Shown here piece after piece: positions 8,223 to 16,003 of a stretch of 64,000 bases of DNA (the first letter of the stretch is position 1; each line of letters begins with the position of its first letter). The notes beneath the pieces are model-generated. The model was not told where the DNA came from. It did no database searches and saw only the letters and a program-made list of their open reading frames with translations. A program made the translations under genes and the position numbers. The DNA comes from Arthrobacter sp. H-02-3 (lineage in GTDB: Bacteria; Actinomycetota; Actinomycetes; Actinomycetales; Micrococcaceae). Location of the stretch: positions 1-64,000 of the forward strand of contig NZ_PYUI01000005.1 in the NCBI RefSeq assembly GCF_003097355.1. Reading direction: 5' to 3'.

Positions 8223-11200
8223 CGGTTCGTCTCCCAGAATAATCGAATGCTTTTCGATCAATGGTGACTTCGGCGACGAGATCCATCTTAAGCTCGTCGA
8301 GCAAGGCATCGAGGGACTCCGAATTTATTTGAACACGAATTCCTTGACTCCCTATGCTGCGTCCGCGCCCCTGCGGGAGCAGATCGTCCCAAGCCGACAC
8401 AGCGAACACGGGCTCGCTCAGTGCGGCTGACGGGAGCCAAAACCTCATATCAGGATCGGGTGTCAGATTGAGTACTGCCTGGACCTTCGCCGATGGTCGC
8501 GGTGGTGGATACCGCATTCCCGAGCCAAAAGGATCCCCCTCATCCATTCCATTCCTTCCTGAGTCGGCTACGATCCACCCCCGGAGCATGTAGCCCGCCA
8601 CGTCAATCTCGAGCTCATCCCCAGCATCCGGAATTCTGAAGTCAGTGGGGCTGCTTGCTGTCTGAAGAGCAGCCATAAGAGCAAACGAGCGACTAGGGTC
8701 GACCAGTGCGGTCCTGACCGTAGCTTCCTGCCGCCGGCGACTGTCATCCCGGGATGAGTCCTCCCAGACCGTGAAGAATCCGCTCTCGTCCGGAGTGACA
8801 ATGCGGAAGAAATCGCTAGGAGCCACCTTCCACCGCCAAATCGGATCGTCGGTTTCTGGCAAATCGAGGTGAGCTATCTTGGGCTCCGGATCGCGGCGGT
8901 CCGAAAGCCACCGACCGTCAGTTCTGGTCAGCGTGCTTGGTTCAAGCCACAAGGAAAATTCGTCGCGGTCATTTGACGGATCCTGGTACGACGGCCTGCT
9001 CGTAGCAAGCACGCCCGCTACCTCAAATAGCGAGTGAAAGGAGAGGTATGCATTGAGGTCCTTAATCTTGGGACGCTGCCCTCTGTAGGTGTGAGTCTCG
9101 TCTGGCTTGAAAATTTTCCGCGTCCAACGTTCGTCTTCCTCATGGGTTCCATGGAACTGTCCCTCCCACTGCTCCCGGATTATTGCAGCGGCCTCTTTTT
9201 CGACGTCGAGTGCGTCAAGACCAAAGCAGTCTGCAAGTGGCGCCATCCAGTTGTCTCGGAAGTCAAAGTCAAAATCGTAGCCGACATCATTCTGCTCGTA
9301 CCGCGATCTCTTGAAGCGGGTCCGCTCGTGGTATTCGAGGACTAGTGGATCCGGTCTGAGGGTCCCTATCCGTGCGAAGCGTTGCGCGTCCTGCTCGCCA
9401 AAAGCCGACAGCTGCTCTGCGTGCAGCTTCTTGACGATGGAGTCGACTCGGTCTCGTATCAGGATGTGTCGTGTCGCGCTTTCGATGAGGTTGGACAGTA
9501 ACGGCACGAAGTCCATCACTCGGCTAGCATCCGCAGTCGCCGCACGGTCGAGAGCGATCAGGAGCCAGAGAAGTGCGTCGTTGGCGTAGAAGACGAGACC
9601 ATTGTCTACGAACGCACCGGCTTTCTCTGATGTCGCAAATTTTGCAAGGGCATTGAGTTCGCTATGCGCTTGCACCTCACAGAGCATTCGGACAACGTGC
9701 GCGGCCCGCCAGCGCATATCTTCGTCGGGATCGCCTAGCGCCGCCCAGACATAGCCCGCTATACATTCACTGAGTGAAGTTGGAGGGGTCAGGCCTGCAG
9801 TCCATGGACCGTCAGCTGTCTGGGGCTCCACCAGATACTGGATGTGATCAATCGCGTCGTCCAGAACTAGGGTTGAATCCTCCTTCGATAATTGGCGAAC
9901 AAGCTTGGCCAGCAGCGCGAAACAGGCGGACGAATCGAGAAAGTCCCCTCTGGAGCCCAGCTCCTTGAAGGCCAAATTCAGCAGGTCAGATTGCGCCACT
10001 CCAGCGACACTTTCAATCGACTCCCAGGGGAGCTCCTGCCATCCTCGTGTGGCTATTTCTTCACTAAACCGGACGACAGAATGCCTTGCAAGATCGCCGC
10101 AAGCGTTGAGGAAGCCGGCGGGTGGCGACGCCAGCCTTGCCGCGAATTCAAAGAAGGACACGTAGTCAGAGATGCCAAAGCCGACACACTCACCAAACGC
10201 TTTGGCGATCCTGGACCAATCTCGACGAGGCTGTTTGAAGGCCACGCGAAGCAGGGCACCTCGCTGGTCGTAGGGTCCGGACCGCTCTTTCTGCCGGCCG
10301 ATCTCCATGTGTTCGACCAAGGTGAAGTCTAGGTTAGCCAAAGAGACTTCAATAGACTCGGAACTTGCAGGGTCTATGCGAGGTCCACCAAACCAGTCCC
10401 CGGAGCGGCGCTCGGATTGCGACTGGAACTTTGGGGGTTCATATATTCCACAAGGAAACCCGTTCCTCTTCGCCACAGCAACGAGTTGCTCGCTTTGTTC
10501 AGGGCGATTTCCTTGCATTCTGCAGAGGTCAAACGCAACGCGAAGAATCGTTTCGGTCGACTCCTTTTGAGAGAGGACTGCGCGCTCGACCAGAGGCTCG
10601 ATTGTAATTCGATCGTGAAAGGGACCGAACGCGAGAGATGGCAGGGGCGCTTGCCTAAGCCCACCGACTTCTGGATCAAGAAGCCCCCTAATAACTTCCG
10701 AGAACACGCCAAAATGTCGGTCTCGCCACCGCGACGCAATGGCGATCGACGAGCGGGCGCTGAGTGCAGCCACGGCTTTGATTGTTTCTTGATAGCCGAA
10801 ACCATCACCCATGTAGGGCTCGACTGCTTCAGCGAGCTGCGCGACTTTGTACGCCCGTTCGTCATCGTCTCCCCCTGGACCTGCTTGATGAGCTACGGCC
10901 AACATCGCGTCCCAGCGGTCTCTAATTTCATCCCCTACCTTGTCGGCAAGTGCCAACGCTGCATCAAAGTAGTGCTGCGACTCTTCTGGGCTTATGGAAT
11001 GAAGTGCCCGGGTTAGCTGGATCAATGAGTCAGTTCGGTCTTGAGTATCCTCCCGAGTCGCCACAATTTGCTCATAGGCTGAGTGCCCCAGCGAGAACGC
11101 AACTTGATCCATCTCGGGGATCGAAGCCATTAGACGGATCAAGGCATTAGTGGTCGACCACCAAAGCTCCGTGGCAACGGTCTCGTACCAGGCACGGAGC

Positions 11201-14200
11201 GTCTCATGGCTGTCATCTGAATTCGTTGTCAGGCCGAGAAGCCAGGCACATAACTTGGCTGCCTCATTCAGGAAAACCTTGGGCTCTTCGTCATCCCTCC
11301 TTTGTGGTTTGGGCAGCATTCCTAGGAGCTGCTGAAGTTCGGCATCGGCGTTGGCTGCAGGGTCGCAGGATACTCGCGCCCAGGCCAGCATCCAAGGGAC
11401 CAAAGGAGCTATATTCTGTCGATATCCGCGCCCTTCCTGTGTGGAGGCGTGGGTCTTTCCTTTCAGTTCCTCAAGGAGTTCGGGACCCGCAAGCTGGGCA
11501 TCTGTCAGATCTCCTCCAGTCAGGTACGTCCTGATTGCCCACGCCTTGAGTACGGTAGCTGAGGTGTGATGATGAAACCGCGAACCGAGCGCCTTGGGTG
11601 GACCGGCTGGCAGGTATTTGGACAAAATTGCAGATGCTCTGTCCTTTGAAATCAGGCCGTGCCTGAGGCAGGTAGCAATGGCTCCACAGATGGCAGCGAG
11701 CCCGTCGTCTTCCTGATCCAACCGCGATGTCTGGCTGAGCTCGATCTTGTTCCGGTGGTGGCGGAGAGTTTTCATAACCACCAGGGACGCATCCCTATCG
11801 AGTTGTGCATTCTGGCGAGTGGCCTGGGCTGTGATCGCCAACTGCAGATACTTGCTGGAACCCGAAGCTTTAAGTAAATCGTTGAGTCGTACGATTTCAC
11901 CTCGGGCGATGAGTCGGCTCGCGATCAATGTGCCCACGTCAAAGGCCGTAGTGGGTGGACGCCATCGGCTCAGGAATTCGGCGCAGGCCTCAGGACCATC
12001 GACGTTTAATCGCCCCATAGCCAGTTCGGCGATGTCTTCATGGCCAACCCTATGGTCTCGCTGTCTGTCAGATGGGAGCCGGATCCATCCATACATCCAT
12101 TCGAAAGCACTTCTTAGCCTGTTGCGGGCGTCGAGACGGCTGGACTCAGATACCGACATGAGAGCGCCCTCATATGCCAGATTGGATCCCGGCCAGTCTG
12201 AGCCGAGCGATCGGCTGGCCACCAGGTCCTCGATGGTTTGCGGATCTAGGAACTCTCCTGCGAGATCTGTGTTCTCCCTGATCAGCTTGAGACGGCGGGA
12301 ATGGCCTGCTGCCAGGGTCCCGGCTTTGAGTGCGAGTCTGGATGCCTCTAGAGTCCGTTCCGTTCGAAGGGCGGCCTTCAGGGCAAACTGCACGCGTTGC
12401 TGCTGGATCTCTTGGCGTTCTACGTCATTCGACTTCGGCAGGGCCTCCTCCGAGAGAGCTAGATGGACGAGTTCGTCGAAGCTTCCCGCCTCCCATAGCA
12501 GTTGGGGAAGGGAAGTCGCGGCGTAAGCGTTCTGTTCAGCCAGCAAGCGGAGCCCTGCGACTAGTGAGGTGAGTGCTTCGCCTGTCGCCCTGAAGTTGTT
12601 GCGGAACCACGTTTCAGTTGGTTCATCTCTGAATTGCACAGCATCGCCCAGTAGCAATAGCGGCCGACCTATGTCGCTGACAAAGCTCGAGACGAGCGAT
12701 GAGGAGGCCCCGCTGAGAGCAGCAATTACCGGCGTCGGTATGCGCGGGCGCAGAGTCGCAAGGACCCGGGACATCAGGTCTAAGGTTCCCGCGTCCTGCC
12801 CGGCGTCGTCACGAATGTGGGCGAACCACTTGTCGAGCAGGCTTTCGAAAGCGGACTCGGGTGATAGGTAACGCTCGCCAAGGATCGACAGTGAGTCTGT
12901 GACGGTTTGCGCGTCGCTCAGGACTTGGGCCTGCACTCTGGGGTTTCCCGACGTCCGTTTGTGGAATTCCCGGGCGTCGGCCTCCGGTACAGGGCCAAAC
13001 TTCAATTCGACGTGGTTTTTGGACTCCTCTTCATTCAGGCCAGATATGGGCAGCTGGATTGTGGTGGACGGAGAATTCAGCAGATGGATCCGTTCCGTCC
13101 TGCACAGCATGACCAGCCGCACGTTTGGCGGCAGGTCTTCCCGCAGGAGATCGACTGGAAACGGGTGTCCTGAGTTGAAATCCTCCGCGGCCATCACTGC
13201 GTTATCGGCGGCGTCGACAACCAGTACGAGTAGACCGGATGGGGTTGTCTTAGCTAAAAGGGTTGCGGCTGTGCCGACGCGCGCCAGAAACGCACGAGAG
13301 TAATCGCTCGCGGTTGCTCTGGCACTTTGGAACAGAGGCTGGCAGAGGCCGAGAGTTGCCAGTTCGTTAGCCATCTGGACTAGCCCCTGGCGATGCTCGT
13401 GACGTGGCTCACTGGACTTGCGGTAGGCTCCCAGTCCGTAGCAGTCGTAGGTGATTTTGACTGAGCCGCTGGGAAGATAATTACCGAGCTGTTGCGCAAA
13501 GACAGACTTCCCGACCCCGCCGGAAGCATGGACTATGACGGGTTGCGGAGCCTCGCTGATCCTTTCGGCCAACTCGGAGTACTGCGCCCTGCTGAAGATC
13601 GTCGCGGGAGTTACCAGCCGCGAAGGTGCTGGAAGAAAGCCATCCTCGGTCGTTCCTAGAGCGACGAGTACGTCGGCCCTGGTGATGGTGGACTTATCCA
13701 AGGTTGTGGCGCGCTTGGTGATGGCTTCTTTTAGTTTGAGGACGGCCTCGGGGTCGCTTCCGGGCAAATATGACGCAACATCATGTTCGAACTCTGCAAC
13801 CAGCGGTAGTAGGGAAGGGGCGGTGGTGTCGACCACGAATGCGCTACAGAACTGTGCCTCTAGGTCGGCGTCTTCCAAGGCCAGGTATCTACGAAGGAGT
13901 GCGACTTCGTCGCGGTCATCAGGATGTACAGTTCTTGACGCGACGTCGCTGAGCGCCTGCAATACTCGCGTATGTACGCTCCGGTTAGAGACGAATTCAA
14001 ATCTTGCCGACGTGGCCTGCGACGGTTGAAGCTCGTGGAGTTTCTTAAAGCGAGCCGCGAAGCCTTTGAGGGTTTTGCTGAGACCGTACATGGTCCAAGG
14101 CTCGTCCTGCTGAGCGGTCGAATGTTTCAGTTGTCGATAGACAACACGTCCGCCTGCCATTAGATCTTCCGAAATCAAGTACTCCGCGACGTCCACGACG

Positions 14201-14376
14201 TGCTCTCCGGCGGTCAACGTGCTCTGACCTTCAAGCTCATGTCTGGAAGGGCCCTCTATCGCTATTGACACGATGTTGGTGCCGGGACTCAGGAGCTCCA
14301 AACAGCGCCGTGCGGCCCAGTAGTAGTGGAATTGGTCCCCGTCCCTGCTAGTTCGAACGACGTCTGGGGTTGTCAT
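8116..14376 (-). CDS. Cap4-like nuclease / STAND ATPase, Avs-like antiphage protein
   Basis: A 2086-residue protein. Residues about 10-120 resemble the Cap4/DUF4297 dsDNA endonuclease domain: GDQFHYYW, Glu41, Asp62 and the QLK signature (Gln82, Lys84) of a PD-(D/E)xK site. A STAND-type ATPase follows, with Walker A HASGGVGKS at about 283-291 and Walker B LLVLVVDAADNA at about 382-393. Roughly 1500 residues of helical, repeat-like sequence then form the presumed sensor. This order (nuclease, STAND, long sensor) is that of Avs defence proteins, which bind phage proteins and cut DNA. ATG 14376 has GGAG upstream and overlaps the previous stop as ATGA. The phage ligand is unknown. Confidence 0.8.
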   Translation of the reverse strand: MTTPDVVRTSRDGDQFHYYWAARRCLELLSPGTNIVSIAIEGPSRHELEGQSTLTAGEHVVDVAEYLISEDLMAGGRVVYRQLKHSTAQQDEPWTMYGLSKTLKGFAARFKKLHELQPSQATSARFEFVSNRSVHTRVLQALSDVASRTVHPDDRDEVALLRRYLALEDADLEAQFCSAFVVDTTAPSLLPLVAEFEHDVASYLPGSDPEAVLKLKEAITKRATTLDKSTITRADVLVALGTTEDGFLPAPSRLVTPATIFSRAQYSELAERISEAPQPVIVHASGGVGKSVFAQQLGNYLPSGSVKITYDCYGLGAYRKSSEPRHEHRQGLVQMANELATLGLCQPLFQSARATASDYSRAFLARVGTAATLLAKTTPSGLLVLVVDAADNAVMAAEDFNSGHPFPVDLLREDLPPNVRLVMLCRTERIHLLNSPSTTIQLPISGLNEEESKNHVELKFGPVPEADAREFHKRTSGNPRVQAQVLSDAQTVTDSLSILGERYLSPESAFESLLDKWFAHIRDDAGQDAGTLDLMSRVLATLRPRIPTPVIAALSGASSSLVSSFVSDIGRPLLLLGDAVQFRDEPTETWFRNNFRATGEALTSLVAGLRLLAEQNAYAATSLPQLLWEAGSFDELVHLALSEEALPKSNDVERQEIQQQRVQFALKAALRTERTLEASRLALKAGTLAAGHSRRLKLIRENTDLAGEFLDPQTIEDLVASRSLGSDWPGSNLAYEGALMSVSESSRLDARNRLRSAFEWMYGWIRLPSDRQRDHRVGHEDIAELAMGRLNVDGPEACAEFLSRWRPPTTAFDVGTLIASRLIARGEIVRLNDLLKASGSSKYLQLAITAQATRQNAQLDRDASLVVMKTLRHHRNKIELSQTSRLDQEDDGLAAICGAIATCLRHGLISKDRASAILSKYLPAGPPKALGSRFHHHTSATVLKAWAIRTYLTGGDLTDAQLAGPELLEELKGKTHASTQEGRGYRQNIAPLVPWMLAWARVSCDPAANADAELQQLLGMLPKPQRRDDEEPKVFLNEAAKLCAWLLGLTTNSDDSHETLRAWYETVATELWWSTTNALIRLMASIPEMDQVAFSLGHSAYEQIVATREDTQDRTDSLIQLTRALHSISPEESQHYFDAALALADKVGDEIRDRWDAMLAVAHQAGPGGDDDERAYKVAQLAEAVEPYMGDGFGYQETIKAVAALSARSSIAIASRWRDRHFGVFSEVIRGLLDPEVGGLRQAPLPSLAFGPFHDRITIEPLVERAVLSQKESTETILRVAFDLCRMQGNRPEQSEQLVAVAKRNGFPCGIYEPPKFQSQSERRSGDWFGGPRIDPASSESIEVSLANLDFTLVEHMEIGRQKERSGPYDQRGALLRVAFKQPRRDWSRIAKAFGECVGFGISDYVSFFEFAARLASPPAGFLNACGDLARHSVVRFSEEIATRGWQELPWESIESVAGVAQSDLLNLAFKELGSRGDFLDSSACFALLAKLVRQLSKEDSTLVLDDAIDHIQYLVEPQTADGPWTAGLTPPTSLSECIAGYVWAALGDPDEDMRWRAAHVVRMLCEVQAHSELNALAKFATSEKAGAFVDNGLVFYANDALLWLLIALDRAATADASRVMDFVPLLSNLIESATRHILIRDRVDSIVKKLHAEQLSAFGEQDAQRFARIGTLRPDPLVLEYHERTRFKRSRYEQNDVGYDFDFDFRDNWMAPLADCFGLDALDVEKEAAAIIREQWEGQFHGTHEEDERWTRKIFKPDETHTYRGQRPKIKDLNAYLSFHSLFEVAGVLATSRPSYQDPSNDRDEFSLWLEPSTLTRTDGRWLSDRRDPEPKIAHLDLPETDDPIWRWKVAPSDFFRIVTPDESGFFTVWEDSSRDDSRRRQEATVRTALVDPSRSFALMAALQTASSPTDFRIPDAGDELEIDVAGYMLRGWIVADSGRNGMDEGDPFGSGMRYPPPRPSAKVQAVLNLTPDPDMRFWLPSAALSEPVFAVSAWDDLLPQGRGRSIGSQGIRVQINSESLDALLDELKMDLVAEVTIDRKAFDYSGRRTDVVDRGLGYLDEYFKIFVYRPRFGWTELCPNSRAW

Positions 14377-14798
14377 GCTTGCTCCACCCAGTCCAGTACG
14401 TTGGTGAGTCGCTCGGCATTTGGAGGGTCGCTGCGGACGTCGGCTTGCAAGGCGTCGTAGGTGTAGCAAGCGACAAGTTGCGAAACAACCCTTTGCGCAG
14501 ATGGGTTTCCCACCCAAGCCCGGGCGAACGTGGCCATGTAATGGACGTTGCGCGCGGAGAATCCGCGCACTTTCGGGAACTCGTTTCGCGGGCCATCAGC
14601 CAGTCTCCTGATGACGCCGCTCCACCATCCTGGGCGTTCCTGCCGGGTAGCGACGTCGTGCCCGGCGGACCAGAACAGGTCGACGGGCTGCGTGTCAACT
14701 GTCCGACGTGTCGTGCGGGCGGCAAGGACGCGGTTCTTGGACTCGCCGGTGAGGGTGGTGTGGTGCGTGCGGAAGGCGAGCTCGCGAACAGCTGTCAT
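14373..14798 (-). CDS. Orphan DUF1016 N-terminal (YhcG-like) domain protein
   Basis: A 141-residue protein matching the DUF1016 N-terminal domain (RQERPGWWSGVIRRLA, then FPKVRGFSARNVHYMATFARAW). Full YhcG-family proteins are about 340-370 residues and carry a PD-(D/E)xK nuclease after this domain; here the sequence ends about 45 residues later with no nuclease motif. The ATG at 14798 has AGGA upstream; ATG 14816 is possible. Its TGA overlaps the ATG of the Cap4-STAND gene as ATGA, so the two are translationally coupled. In YhcG proteins this domain is linked to DNA recognition; a sensing or toxin-control role here is inferred. Confidence 0.7.
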   Translation of the reverse strand: MTAVRELAFRTHHTTLTGESKNRVLAARTTRRTVDTQPVDLFWSAGHDVATRQERPGWWSGVIRRLADGPRNEFPKVRGFSARNVHYMATFARAWVGNPSAQRVVSQLVACYTYDALQADVRSDPPNAERLTNVLDWVEQA

Positions 14799-15102
14799 GC
14801 GTTCGATCCTATCCATCGGAGCCGGGCCCGTACGGTATGACGCCGCGCCCCTGACCACCGCGATCCTGCAGTCCTAGTCCCAGCGGGTGGAAATGTTGGC
14901 GGGAAGCGAACATGCGCTAGCTGAGGGTCGGCCGCGAACAATAGGTCTTCGGCTACGGCATCGCAGAAGCCGGCTTCCTCCCTGCCCCACCTCGACTGAG
15001 GCATGTGGAGGCGTGGGCGGCTGACACCTCATTCGAACCCCCATCTCCCGTGGACGTCCGGGCTGGCTGCGCCGAGGCCCGGAGCGCCGCACACAGGGGT
15101 GT
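14799..15102. other. Intergenic region, no clear feature
   Basis: About 300 bp between the start of the defence operon and the next possible gene. It should contain the operon promoter, but I cannot point to a convincing -35/-10 pair. No repeat or RNA gene is evident. Confidence 0.4.
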
Positions 15103-15357
15103 ATGACCAATTCTCGTGGCGGCACCCGGCTCCGCATTCTCGCATCCTCGTTCCAGAGCTTCCTCATCAAGACTCTGCTCTACGGCTTCGCCAAGGTGAA
15201 CCCCCAAGCAGCCGATTCCAACGAACGGAACCCCCCTCGCCTAGTCCAATTCCTGGGCGTCCTTCGGTCCAGCGTCACATCCTACGTCTCGTCGGATCAG
15301 ATGGCGCGTGACGTCATCCACGTCGCCATTGACCTCATAATTGCCCTGATTCATTGA
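15103..15357 (+). CDS. Possible small hypothetical protein
   Basis: An 84-codon frame starting at ATG with AGGGG just upstream and ending at TGA. Third positions are clearly GC-enriched, and the product has a hydrophobic C-terminal segment (VIHVAIDLIIALIH) that could bind a membrane. No family is recognised. It could be a real small gene, a remnant, or chance coding at the island edge. Confidence 0.3.
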   Translation: MTNSRGGTRLRILASSFQSFLIKTLLYGFAKVNPQAADSNERNPPRLVQFLGVLRSSVTSYVSSDQMARDVIHVAIDLIIALIH

Positions 15358-15411
15358 TTCTGTCGTGTGCGCCAGACCGGGGCCGAGGGTGCCTCGGCCA
15401 ACACGCGTCCC

Positions 15412-15666
15412 TTACGTTTTGATTCTGCACACTTGGGCTCCGCCCGCATTCCGTCGCAGGTTTTGAGACACCAAGGGTGCAGACACGCCGTTTGCAAGAA
15501 CAATCATCGTTGCCATTCCTGCCTGCGCCGAGAGCGGCCTCCTGCGTCCGTTCGGCTGAACGGGAACAACCAAACTGGCGCCGGGATAGATTTCGTACAC
15601 CTCGGCAACCCCATCTTCCCCGCTGTCTATGCGTTTCGCAGCGGGAGTGTCCTGATTGACTGACAT
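15412..15666 (-). CDS. Truncated exported protein (signal-peptide remnant)
   Basis: An 84-residue product beginning with a polar N-region, then RRRPLS and a hydrophobic core (AQAGMATMIVLANGVSAP) that looks like a late signal sequence. It stops about 25 residues after this core with no mature domain. Similar long N-regions occur in actinobacterial secreted cell-wall hydrolases, so this may be the 5' remnant of such a gene. ATG 15666 has a GGAAGGAAAG ribosome-binding site. A small intact protein cannot be excluded. Confidence 0.45.
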   Translation of the reverse strand: MSVNQDTPAAKRIDSGEDGVAEVYEIYPGASLVVPVQPNGRRRPLSAQAGMATMIVLANGVSAPLVSQNLRRNAGGAQVCRIKT

Positions 15667-15780
15667 CTGCTTTCCTTCCACGGGACACCGGCAGGATCGC
15701 CGGCTGATTCGACTCTCCCGGCTTGGGCACGGCGCGGTAAGCCACGAAGTCCGCTAAGTGGAAAACATGCCCGCAACCGG
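15667..15780 (-). promoter_or_regulatory. Structured 5' leader, possible riboswitch, type unassigned
   Basis: The leader of the 84-residue exported protein is rich in short inverted repeats. The clearest is CCGGC/GCCGG with a 6-nt loop, about 10 nt before the ribosome-binding site. Secreted cell-wall hydrolases in actinobacteria often follow c-di-AMP (ydaO-type) riboswitches, but I cannot match the conserved core of that class here, so only a structured leader is claimed. Confidence 0.3.
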
Positions 15781-16003
15781 CGCCACGGCGGCCTGTGGAG
15801 GAGAACTCACGGGCTGTTCCACGCCGGCGGACGGACGGCACGACAGCGCCCCGCTCATGCCTTGGCCCGACGAAGTACCCGCCTGACCCGACTAACGGCC
15901 ACTCCTGACCGGGCGCAGAACTGAACCCGAGGTGCTGCGGTCCATACTGCGACTACAGCTTCTCGGGTTCAGTTCGGTGCGCTGGAACCTCAATAACGCG
16001 CTT
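15781..16003. other. Intergenic region, nothing recognised
   Basis: About 220 bp between the leader of the truncated exported protein and the stop of the LamG-like gene. It presumably holds the promoter for the minus-strand leader. I see no gene or terminator with confidence. Confidence 0.35.

Larger units (their letters stand above)
1150..15700. other. Candidate accessory (defence) island
   Basis: About 14 kb in which genes lie on both strands, G+C and GC-rich third positions fall visibly, and almost every product is unknown or nuclease/ATPase-like. It includes a P-loop ATPase, a frameshifted gene, a Vsr-like nuclease and a Cap4-STAND operon. I see no integrase, transposase, tRNA or clear flanking direct repeat. 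The limits are approximate: the left edge follows the SRAP gene, and the right edge precedes the truncated Tad locus. Confidence 0.55.

Noticed and set aside
14377..14517. Longer N-terminus for the Cap4-STAND protein
   Set aside because: The upstream in-frame sequence overlaps the DUF1016-N gene and is Arg/Pro-rich; ATG 14376 has a ribosome-binding site and an ATGA overlap.
15667..15850. c-di-AMP (ydaO-type) riboswitch
   Set aside because: The setting is suggestive, but the conserved core of that class could not be matched, so only a structured leader is listed.
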